From an uncultured Eubacterium sp. (lineage in GTDB: Bacteria > Bacillota > Clostridia > Oscillospirales > Acutalibacteraceae): a stretch of 22,856 nt of DNA. Each line of letters starts with the position of its first letter. The stretch's first letter is position 1. Below the pieces are notes generated by a model. It made no database searches. It was given only the letters and a program-made list of their open reading frames with translations, and was not told where the DNA came from. Made by a program: the position numbers and the translations under genes. The stretch spans positions 1-22,856 of the forward strand of contig CAJUDJ010000025.1 in NCBI GenBank assembly GCA_910584985.1, written 5' to 3'. This document shows positions 15,701 to 21,466 of the stretch, piece by piece.

Positions 15701-16428
15701 GAATGACACTACGCAGAATTATGAGAAAAGCTAAAAAACAGAAATTGATACCCGATAATCCTGCTGAAGATATTATCTTGCCAAAGGTAACACAAGGACA
15801 ACGCCGACCGATAACTGATACAGAACGAGCAATGATACTCAAAACAGCAGAAACTCACTATGCCGGAACAATGGTTTTAACAATGCTATACTGTGGACTC
15901 AGACCGATAGAAATTCGCAGAATGGAATGGAGTTGGATAGACTTTGAAAACAGTGTACTGACCATAGGAAAATCAAAAACGCAAGCTGGTACAGGCAGAA
16001 AGATACCTATTCCACCACAACTAAAATCTGAACTGATAAAACATAGATTCAAAAGACAGAACGAACAATATGTATTCGTCAGAGTCAAAAACAATGAACT
16101 ACCAATGGATGAAAATGCGTTTTACCATGCTTGGCATAACTTCAAAAGAGAAATGGATATTGCAAATGGTGCTACGGTATATCGAAATCAAATCATAGAA
16201 TCAACACTATCGGAAGATTTAGAGCCTTACCTGCTCCGACACACATTCTGCACTGACTGTCAGGCTGCAGGAGTACCAATCAATGTGGCCAAAGAGCTTA
16301 TGGGACACAGTGACATATCAGTAACGGCAAAAATCTACACGCACATGATAGATGAGGTGTTTGAACAAAACAGAAAACGATTACAAGAATATGCTCAACA
16401 CAAACAAAATCAAACAGTAACTGCATAG
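15685..16428 (+). CDS. Tyrosine-recombinase integrase, N-terminally truncated
   Basis: The 247-aa frame contains the end of the core-binding domain (LRRIMRKAKKQKLIPDNPAEDI) and an apparently complete catalytic domain: R73 in MLYCGLRP, a lysine near 96-98 (GKSK), R185/H186 in YLLRHTFCT, H208 in LMGHSDIS and nucleophile Y218 in AKIYTH. The usual first His of the HxxR box is Tyr here (Y182). Full-length integrases of this kind are around 370-400 aa; the arm-binding domain and most of the core-binding domain are missing, replaced by the IS3 remnant. The start at ATG 15685 lies inside that remnant without a good ribosome site. It sits close to the attachment tRNA, as expected for the enzyme that integrated the island, but is probably inactive now. 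Confidence 0.8.
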   Translation: MVSKLRMTLRRIMRKAKKQKLIPDNPAEDIILPKVTQGQRRPITDTERAMILKTAETHYAGTMVLTMLYCGLRPIEIRRMEWSWIDFENSVLTIGKSKTQAGTGRKIPIPPQLKSELIKHRFKRQNEQYVFVRVKNNELPMDENAFYHAWHNFKREMDIANGATVYRNQIIESTLSEDLEPYLLRHTFCTDCQAAGVPINVAKELMGHSDISVTAKIYTHMIDEVFEQNRKRLQEYAQHKQNQTVTA

Positions 16429-16441
16429 TAATCAAGAACAA

Positions 16442-16485
16442 GGGTGCAAGCAATCAAAAGTTGCCTGCACCCTCTATTTTTATTT
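16442..16485 (+). terminator. Rho-independent terminator after integrase
   Basis: GGGTGCA (16442-16448) pairs with TGCACCC (16466-16472), extended inward by further pairs, and is followed by CTATTTTTATTT. It begins 13 bp after the integrase stop. Confidence 0.8.
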
Positions 16486-16486
16486 A

Positions 16487-16516
16487 TAAAAAAGGCTTGA
16501 GAGAATTCTCAAGCCT
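16487..16516 (-). terminator. Terminator of the element-borne tRNA-Gln
   Basis: A perfect 10-bp stem (AGGCTTGAGA / TCTCAAGCCT) with a 4-nt loop, followed on the minus strand by six or seven T's, lies directly behind the tRNA 3' end. Confidence 0.85.
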
Positions 16517-16517
16517 G

Positions 16518-16591
16518 TGGCAGCGGTGCAAGGATTCGAACCTTGGATGTTGGAGTCAGAGGCCAAAGTGTTACCGTTACACTACACCGCT
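16518..16591 (-). tRNA. tRNA-Gln (anticodon CTG), inside the element
   Basis: This complete 74-nt cloverleaf encodes its CCA. The acceptor AGCGGTG/CACCGCT has G as discriminator. The D arm is GTGT...ACAC, and the anticodon loop CTCTGAC has anticodon CTG (reads CAG). The T arm is CAAGG-TTCGAAT-CCTTG. The top anticodon-stem pair (31-39) is a C-T mismatch. It differs from the attachment-site tRNA-Gln mainly in the acceptor, anticodon and T stems. It has its own terminator, but I see no good -35 upstream on the minus strand; only a TAAGAT-like -10 is present. Its location between the integrase and the attachment site places it on the mobile element. Confidence 0.9.
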
Positions 16592-16617
16592 ATATTTATT
16601 TTTTAATCTTAAAAGAA

Positions 16618-16715
16618 GTCTCGCAAAAGTCTCTCACTTTTTCGCCGTGAATCAATCCCGTTCGCTCTTCAAAAATTTGCTATTTTAGGTCTCTGAAAGT
16701 CTCACAGAAAATCTC
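16618..16715. repeat. Helically phased GTCTC/ATCTC repeats (candidate integrase arm sites)
   Basis: GTCTC occurs at 16618, 16629, 16689 and 16699, and ATCTC at 16711. Spacings within the two groups are 11, 10 and 12 bp, about one helical turn. The same pair (GTCTC then ATCTC, 11 bp apart, in AGTCTCTCAAAA context) occurs inside the left end at 108-123. Tyrosine integrases of ICE/phage type use such short direct repeats as arm-type sites at both element ends. The assignment is inference from spacing and position. Confidence 0.6.
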
Positions 16716-16733
16716 AACAGAAAAAGCAAGAAA

Positions 16734-16773
16734 GAAATCGCCCTCAAATCAACAGCAGATTAAGGGCGATTTC
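16734..16773. other. Long-looped hairpin between the two tRNA genes
   Basis: An 11-bp perfect stem (GAAATCGCCCT / AGGGCGATTTC) encloses an 18-nt loop. On the minus strand it is followed by TTTCTTTCTTGCTTTTT, so it could act as a backup terminator behind the tRNA at 16834-16907. Its long loop makes this uncertain. Confidence 0.5.
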
Positions 16774-16798
16774 GGACTATTTGAGGCTATTTTGCATA

Positions 16799-16829
16799 GA
16801 AAAAGCGTTGACATCTAAAATGTCAACGC
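16799..16829 (-). terminator. Terminator of the attachment-site tRNA-Gln
   Basis: A perfect 10-bp stem (GCGTTGACAT / ATGTCAACGC) with a 5-nt loop is followed on the minus strand by a T run. It lies just inside the element and so was delivered by it, replacing the tRNA's original terminator. Confidence 0.85.
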
Positions 16830-16833
16830 CTGC

Positions 16834-16878
16834 TGGCAGAGGTATAAGGATTCGAACCTTAAATGACGGAGTCAGAGT
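16834..16878. repeat. Right attachment-site core (direct repeat of 11-55)
   Basis: This 45-bp identity with 11-55 begins at the tRNA CCA and ends in the anticodon loop, where crossover by tRNA-targeting tyrosine recombinases usually occurs. The tRNA at 16518-16591 carries a similar but clearly diverged version of the same stretch. Confidence 0.9.
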
Positions 16879-16907
16879 CCGGAGTGTTACCGTTACACTA
16901 TACCTCT
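16834..16907 (-). tRNA. tRNA-Gln (anticodon CTG), integration target
   Basis: This complete 74-nt tRNA encodes its CCA. The acceptor is AGAGGTA/TACCTCT, the anticodon stem-loop CCGGA-CTCTGAC-TCCGT gives anticodon CTG, and the T arm is TAAGG-TTCGAAT-CCTTA. The 3' 45 nt (16834-16878) are duplicated exactly at 11-55. The 5' half and promoter are chromosomal, and the 3' half and terminator come from the element, so the hybrid gene remains functional. Confidence 0.95.
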
Positions 16908-16932
16908 ATATACAATTTTTAATGCGTTTACT

Positions 16933-16960
16933 ATTATAAACGAAAAAAAATATTTGTCAA
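16933..16960 (-). promoter_or_regulatory. Promoter of tRNA-Gln
   Basis: On the minus strand, TTGACA (16955-16960) and TATAAT (16933-16938) are both perfect and separated by 16 bp. They lie 26 bp upstream of the tRNA 5' end: a strong stable-RNA promoter on the chromosomal side of the junction. Confidence 0.85.
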
Positions 16961-17008
16961 GAAAAATTTTAATTTAATATGAATTTTGAGTAAACAATTT
17001 TTAAAATG

Positions 17009-17037
17009 TTGTTTTTACCATCATATTATTGTATAAT
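17009..17037 (+). promoter_or_regulatory. Promoter of the ymdB-like gene
   Basis: TTGTTT (17009-17014), 17-bp spacer and TATAAT (17032-17037), 33 bp before the TTG start. It diverges from the tRNA-Gln promoter. Confidence 0.65.
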
Positions 17038-17070
17038 ATATAAAATTTATGTATAGAAATTGGTGCTTTA

Positions 17071-17844
17071 TTGAGAATACTTACGATTGGTGATGTTGTT
17101 TCAAGGCAGGGCTGCGATTATCTTATGCAGAAGCTGCCGCAGCTGAAAAAAGAATTTTCAGCAGATTTAACGATTGTAAACGGTGAAAATTCTGCTGTGG
17201 GAAACGGGATACTGCCGCAGAGTGCAAAGCATATTTTTGACTGTGGTGCAGATGTGATAACGCTTGGAAATCACAGCCTTAGAAGAATTGAAATATACCC
17301 TTTTCTTGAAGAAAATCAATACATTATACGCCCGGCAAACTATCATCCGTCTGCACCCGGCAGAGGAATGGCCATCATAGATAAAGGCTATATCCGCATT
17401 GCCGTAATCAACTTACAGGGTGCTGTTTATCTGGAGCCCATCCGCAATCCCTTTGAGGTGCTTGATGAAATGATTGAAAAGGCAAAGGACGAGGGATGCA
17501 GAATTATTATAATTGATTTTCATGCAGAGGCCACAAGCGAAAAAAGAGCAATGGGCTATTATACTGACGGAAGAGTTTCTGCTATTTTCGGCACACACAC
17601 ACATGTGCAGACCTCTGACAATCAGATTCTGCCGGACGGAACAGGATATATTACAGATATCGGCATGACAGGTCCGCTTCATTCGGTTTTAGGCGTTTCA
17701 ACAGAGCGTGCCATTGAAAAAATGAAGACCGGGCTTCCCGTCAGATTTAAAAATGAGGACGGGCCCTGTACGATTGAAGGCTGCCTGTTTGATGTTGACA
17801 GCAAAACAGGCAAAACGGTAAGCACGGAAATTTTCAGGAGGTAA
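17071..17844 (+). CDS. ymdB: YmdB-family metallophosphoesterase (TIGR00282)
   Basis: The 257-aa protein is close to the usual 260-265 aa of the family and is cytoplasmic. The two-metal site residues are all present: D8 (IGDVV), E39/N40 (NGEN), N67/H68 (LGNH), H151 (DFHAEATSEK) and H176/H178 (GTHTHVQT). B. subtilis YmdB hydrolyses 2',3'-cyclic nucleotides and influences biofilm and motility choices. One oddity is that the usual W-D-K after GNHT is replaced by SLRR here. The gene begins with TTG behind a weak GGTG site, and no better start aligns with the family N-terminus MRIL.IGDVV. The next gene starts 2 bp after its stop and uses AGGAGG within this gene's end, so they are coupled. Confidence 0.9.
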   Translation: MRILTIGDVVSRQGCDYLMQKLPQLKKEFSADLTIVNGENSAVGNGILPQSAKHIFDCGADVITLGNHSLRRIEIYPFLEENQYIIRPANYHPSAPGRGMAIIDKGYIRIAVINLQGAVYLEPIRNPFEVLDEMIEKAKDEGCRIIIIDFHAEATSEKRAMGYYTDGRVSAIFGTHTHVQTSDNQILPDGTGYITDIGMTGPLHSVLGVSTERAIEKMKTGLPVRFKNEDGPCTIEGCLFDVDSKTGKTVSTEIFRR

Positions 17845-17846
17845 TC

Positions 17847-19340
17847 ATGATAAAAAAATTGACGGCACTGGCTTTATGCCTATGCTTTTTCACTGCATTA
17901 TTCACCGCCTGTGCTTCTGACAAAAAAGGCAGTGATGCTGCCGAATCCGTTCAAAATGAACCTGCAATCCCAAGCGATGATTCTTCCTTTGTGCTGAGTT
18001 ATTCCCAGTCGGACAGCTTAAACCCTTATGAGAGCAAGGCACAGAACAACCAGATTCTTTCGCAGCTTGTTTTTGAAAGCCTGTTTGATATTGATGACAG
18101 CTTCAGTGCAACCCTGAATATCGCCAGCGGATATGAATATACAAATTCAAAAACACTTGCGGTTACAATACCTGACAATCTTACTTTTTCTGACGGAGCA
18201 GCACTGACAGCCGATGACATAACCTATTCGTTCAGGCAGGCTGCCGAATCTTCCGGCTGGGGTTCATCACTGAGCGATATTTCCTCGTGCAATGCAGCTT
18301 CCTCCACAGTAATTGAATTTCACTTGAAGCATCGCAATCACTATGCGCACAATCTGCTGATTTTTCCGATTATTAGCAGAAACAGTGAAAACAGCCGCTT
18401 TCCGATTGGAAACGGAAGATACTATTTTGCCGAGGAAAACGGCGAAACCGTATTAAAGGCTTCACAAAACGAAACATTTTCCCCACATTTTACCACCATT
18501 CATCTTGAAAATATAACTGCCGCAGATTCGATAGACAATGCCGTGAACATCGGAAACATAAGCCTTGCTTTCCGCGATTTAAGCCGTGATTCATCGAAAA
18601 AGATAGAGGCAAACTGCAAAACCGTTAATATAAATAACCTTGTTTATATAGGAATTAACAACAAAAGCGGCATCACCTCAAATACCTATATAAGAAAAGC
18701 CATTTCGCTTGCCGTAAGCCGTGAAACGCTTGTTAAAAGTGCATACGGAAATTATGCCAAGGCTGCAACAGCATTATTTAACCCCGATTTTGAGCTTTCA
18801 ACAACAGAAATATTTGAAAAGGACGCAAATACTGCTGCTGCCAAGCAGGCTGTTTCCCAAAGCGGAATTGCAAATCCATCACTTTCTATTCTTGTAAACA
18901 GCACAAATTCGGACCGTGTTGCATGTGCAAAACTTGTTTCGCGGCAGCTTGAAGAAACGGGTTTCAGTGTAAATCTTATCTATGCGGATACTTATGAAAA
19001 ATATGAAAGCAGAATTACAAAAGAACAGTTTGATTTATATATCGGCGAAATAAAAATCACATCCGATATGTCGCTCCGGCCCTTCTTTGCAGAAAACGGA
19101 AATGCACATTTCGGAATAGATACGGAAAAGTGCACAGCAGGGAAAGCATATGAAGATTATTTAAACGGCGAAGAAGAGCTTGGCGCAGTTCTGCTGGCTT
19201 TTTCGGAAGAAATGCCTTATATTCCGCTGCTTTACAGACAGGGTATGATTTGCTTTTCAAAAGAAATGAACGGCGATATGCAGGGCACGGCATCAGACTG
19301 CTTCAAAAATATTGAAAACTGGTATTTTAAAACAGCATAA
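17847..19340 (+). CDS. ABC transporter substrate-binding lipoprotein, family 5 (SBP_bac_5)
   Basis: The 497-aa protein has a lipoprotein signal peptide with lipobox LFTAC (Cys22), then the oligopeptide/nickel-binding (OppA/DppA) fold. Typical stretches are YSQSDSLNPY near the N-terminus, LTADDITYSFRQA (about 118-130), and the central YIRKAISLAVSRETLVKSAYGNYAKAA segment. It would capture peptides or another small ligand outside the membrane. No permease or ATPase genes are adjacent, so it is an orphan binding protein that either shares another transporter or has a sensing role. It is coupled to ymdB by a 2-bp gap with the AGGAGG site inside the ymdB stop region. Confidence 0.88.
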   Translation: MIKKLTALALCLCFFTALFTACASDKKGSDAAESVQNEPAIPSDDSSFVLSYSQSDSLNPYESKAQNNQILSQLVFESLFDIDDSFSATLNIASGYEYTNSKTLAVTIPDNLTFSDGAALTADDITYSFRQAAESSGWGSSLSDISSCNAASSTVIEFHLKHRNHYAHNLLIFPIISRNSENSRFPIGNGRYYFAEENGETVLKASQNETFSPHFTTIHLENITAADSIDNAVNIGNISLAFRDLSRDSSKKIEANCKTVNINNLVYIGINNKSGITSNTYIRKAISLAVSRETLVKSAYGNYAKAATALFNPDFELSTTEIFEKDANTAAAKQAVSQSGIANPSLSILVNSTNSDRVACAKLVSRQLEETGFSVNLIYADTYEKYESRITKEQFDLYIGEIKITSDMSLRPFFAENGNAHFGIDTEKCTAGKAYEDYLNGEEELGAVLLAFSEEMPYIPLLYRQGMICFSKEMNGDMQGTASDCFKNIENWYFKTA

Positions 19341-19350
19341 ATTATATATC

Positions 19351-19379
19351 TTGATAAGTAGGTAAAAATATATTATAAT
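19351..19379 (+). promoter_or_regulatory. Promoter of the Asp23-fakA-recG operon
   Basis: TTGATA (19351-19356), 17-bp spacer, TATAAT (19374-19379); a second TATAAT lies a little downstream, near 19388. The Asp23 gene starts about 50 bp later. Confidence 0.7.
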
Positions 19380-19431
19380 TAGAATGTTATAATATACATT
19401 AATATATAAATCCTTGAACGGAGGTTCGTTT

Positions 19432-19788
19432 ATGGTTAAATTTGAAAATCCAAACGGATATATTGAAATTACCAATAATTACTTCGGAAGCCTTGTGGGA
19501 AAAGCAGCGCAATCCTGCTTCGGTGTTACGGGAATGGTAAATTCAAATCCTATTCAAAGTGTGAAATCCATTATCAAAAACCGTGTGGGATCAGATAATT
19601 CCTGTCAGGGTGTTATTGTGAAAAGCATAAACGGTGCATTGATTGTTGATCTTCACATTTCCGTTTCTTACGGCGTTAATATATCTGCCATTGCAGACAG
19701 CATTACCAATAAGGTAAGATATACGGTTGAATCCGCAACGGATTTGAAAGTATCAAAAGTCAATGTTTTTGTAGACGCAATAAACTAA
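19432..19788 (+). CDS. Asp23/Gls24 family envelope stress protein (YloU-like)
   Basis: The 118-aa protein of the Asp23 family matches the usual small size. Features are the opening NGYIEITNNYFGSLVGKAAQSCFGVTGM pattern and the C-terminal DLKVSKVNVFVDAIN, with the central LIVDLHISVSYGVNISAIADSI strand-helix unit. The family is membrane-associated, and members affect cell-envelope homeostasis. It sits just before fakA, the conserved Firmicute order seen for yloU-yloV in B. subtilis. I chose ATG 19432 because GGAGG lies about 7 nt upstream; the upstream in-frame TTG at 19414 sits before that site. Confidence 0.92.
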   Translation: MVKFENPNGYIEITNNYFGSLVGKAAQSCFGVTGMVNSNPIQSVKSIIKNRVGSDNSCQGVIVKSINGALIVDLHISVSYGVNISAIADSITNKVRYTVESATDLKVSKVNVFVDAIN

Positions 19789-19805
19789 AGGAGATTATTC
19801 GTAAA

Positions 19806-21464
19806 ATGATTACAGGTAAAATGTTTCGTGACGGAATAATTTCCGCATCAAACAATATTGCAAACAGCCGCCAGGCGGTTGATGCACTGAATATATTCCC
19901 CGTTCCTGACGGAGATACGGGAACCAATATGAGCATGACAATCGGCGCAGCAGCAAAGGAAATGGCTGTTCTGCCCGATGACTGCACAATCAGTGAGGCT
20001 TCGGCACGCTGTGCATCAGCCCTTTTAAGAGGAGCACGGGGAAACAGCGGTGTTATTCTATCCCTTATATTCAGAGGCTTTTCAAAGGCTTTCAAGGGGC
20101 TTGAAAAAGCAGACGGAAAAGCTGTTGCAAAAGCATTTTCCGAAGGTGTGGATGCCGCATACAAGGCTGTTATGAAGCCCACGGAAGGAACTATACTTAC
20201 AGTTATCCGAATGGCGGCAGAGGCAGCGGAAGAGCTGGCAAAAACCGTTAATGACCCAATGGATATTGCGCTTGCAGCCCTTATTGCAGCAAAGGAAGCG
20301 CTTGCAAAAACACCGGAACAGCTTCCTGTTTTGAAGAAAGCGGGCGTTGTGGACGCCGGCGGCCAGGGGCTTGTGCTTATCCTGCAGGGCTTTGAAAGCG
20401 TTTTTGACAATTCGGCTATTGTGCAGCCGCTTGAGGGAAGCGCCGTAACACCTGTTTCTGCGCCGGATAAAAGCACTGTTGCAGCCGCATCTGACGAAAT
20501 TGAATTCGGTTACTGCTCTGAATTTCTGATTGAAAAAGCGGATGATGCCAAAGAAAAGGATCCGCTTAAGCTTCGTGCTTTTCTTGAATCTATAGGCGAC
20601 TGTGTTGTTGTGGTGGATGACAGTGATATTATCAAGGTTCATGTGCATTCCAACCAGCCGGGAAATGTAATTCAGGCAGCATTAAAATACGGCCAGCTTA
20701 TCAATATTAAAATTGACAATATGCGTTATCAGCACAGAAATGCCGATGAGGGCGTTAAGGCAGGAGAAGAACCTGTTCTGCCAAAGGCAGAGCCTGTGAA
20801 TGAATACGGATTTGTTGCCGTTTGTGCAGGCGAAGGTCTTACCGAGCTGTTTAAGGACATCGGCGCAGATGTTGTTGTAAGCGGCGGGCAGACGATGAAC
20901 CCTTCAACAGACGATATACTGAATGCCGTGAATGCAACCCCTGCAAAAACCGTTTTTGTGCTTCCAAACAACAAAAACATCATAATGGCTGCTGAGCAGG
21001 CCATTCCGCTTGCAGAAGGCAGAGAGGTAAGAGTGCTTCAGACAAAAACCATTCCGCAGGGTATTTCTGCTATGCTTATGTTTGATGATTCCGATGATGC
21101 AGATTCCAACCAGATGAATATGATGGAGGCAGCCGAACAGGTTTCCACTGCTCAGGTTACCTTTGCCGCACGAGACAGCGAGATAGACGGCACACCGATT
21201 GAGCAGGGCGAAATCATGGGTCTTTGCAACGGCAAAATAAAATTCACTGGCACGGATATTGCGGATATTGCCTTTAAGTCAGCCGATAAAATATTCAAAA
21301 AAAATCAAAGCAGTCTGATTACCGTGATTTACGGTGAGGATGCAGATGAGGAAATGGCAGCAGCCGTTGAAGAAAAACTCCGTGCAAAATACGGAGACGA
21401 GGTTGAAATAAACATCGTAAACGGCGGACAGCCGATTTACTATTTCATAATTTCAGTGGAGTAA
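19806..21464 (+). CDS. fakA: Fatty acid kinase catalytic subunit FakA (DAK2/YloV)
   Basis: The 552-aa protein has the standard YloV layout. The N-terminal DhaL (DAK2) kinase domain carries FPVPDGDTGTNMS, with metal/ATP-binding D35 and D37, and GARGNSGVILS (about 77-87). The middle region is of the FakA type and the C-terminal region is DegV-like. With a FakB partner it phosphorylates exogenous fatty acids for phospholipid synthesis, in the cytoplasm at the membrane. No fakB is in the window. It follows the Asp23 gene by 17 bp (GGAG site) and precedes recG by 2 bp. An insertion-like acidic stretch around 420-432 (DDSDDADSN) is within family variation. Confidence 0.92.
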   Translation: MITGKMFRDGIISASNNIANSRQAVDALNIFPVPDGDTGTNMSMTIGAAAKEMAVLPDDCTISEASARCASALLRGARGNSGVILSLIFRGFSKAFKGLEKADGKAVAKAFSEGVDAAYKAVMKPTEGTILTVIRMAAEAAEELAKTVNDPMDIALAALIAAKEALAKTPEQLPVLKKAGVVDAGGQGLVLILQGFESVFDNSAIVQPLEGSAVTPVSAPDKSTVAAASDEIEFGYCSEFLIEKADDAKEKDPLKLRAFLESIGDCVVVVDDSDIIKVHVHSNQPGNVIQAALKYGQLINIKIDNMRYQHRNADEGVKAGEEPVLPKAEPVNEYGFVAVCAGEGLTELFKDIGADVVVSGGQTMNPSTDDILNAVNATPAKTVFVLPNNKNIIMAAEQAIPLAEGREVRVLQTKTIPQGISAMLMFDDSDDADSNQMNMMEAAEQVSTAQVTFAARDSEIDGTPIEQGEIMGLCNGKIKFTGTDIADIAFKSADKIFKKNQSSLITVIYGEDADEEMAAAVEEKLRAKYGDEVEINIVNGGQPIYYFIISVE

Positions 21465-21466
21465 AA

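Larger units (their letters stand above)
14982..15704 (+). mobile_element. Degenerate IS3-family insertion sequence, 3' truncated
   Basis: The remnant has the orfA/orfB layout of IS3-family elements, with an overlapping ATGA junction (15377-15380). A plausible left end is the TGTAAAAAGTAGACAG stretch at 14982. orfA is broken, and orfB keeps only about its first 107 codons before the sequence changes to the integrase. No right inverted repeat is seen, so the distal two thirds of the transposase, including the DDE domain, are gone. Confidence 0.75.

Noticed and set aside
16518..16591. The inner tRNA-Gln as the actual attachment site
   Set aside because: The fragment at 11-55 matches the outer tRNA exactly over 45 bp, but the inner one only with several mismatches (for example aggtata versus cggtgca, and ttaaatgac versus ttggatgtt).
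19760..20476. 238-codon minus-strand open frame opposite fakA
   Set aside because: Ser/Ala/Phe-rich translation typical of the reverse of a GC-richer gene; fakA motifs on the plus strand are unambiguous. The frame at 20082-20648 is rejected for the same reason.
19806..21464. Dihydroxyacetone kinase subunit
   Set aside because: The DhaL-like N-terminus is shared, but the 552-aa length, the C-terminal DegV-like part and the Asp23/recG neighbourhood fit FakA/YloV.
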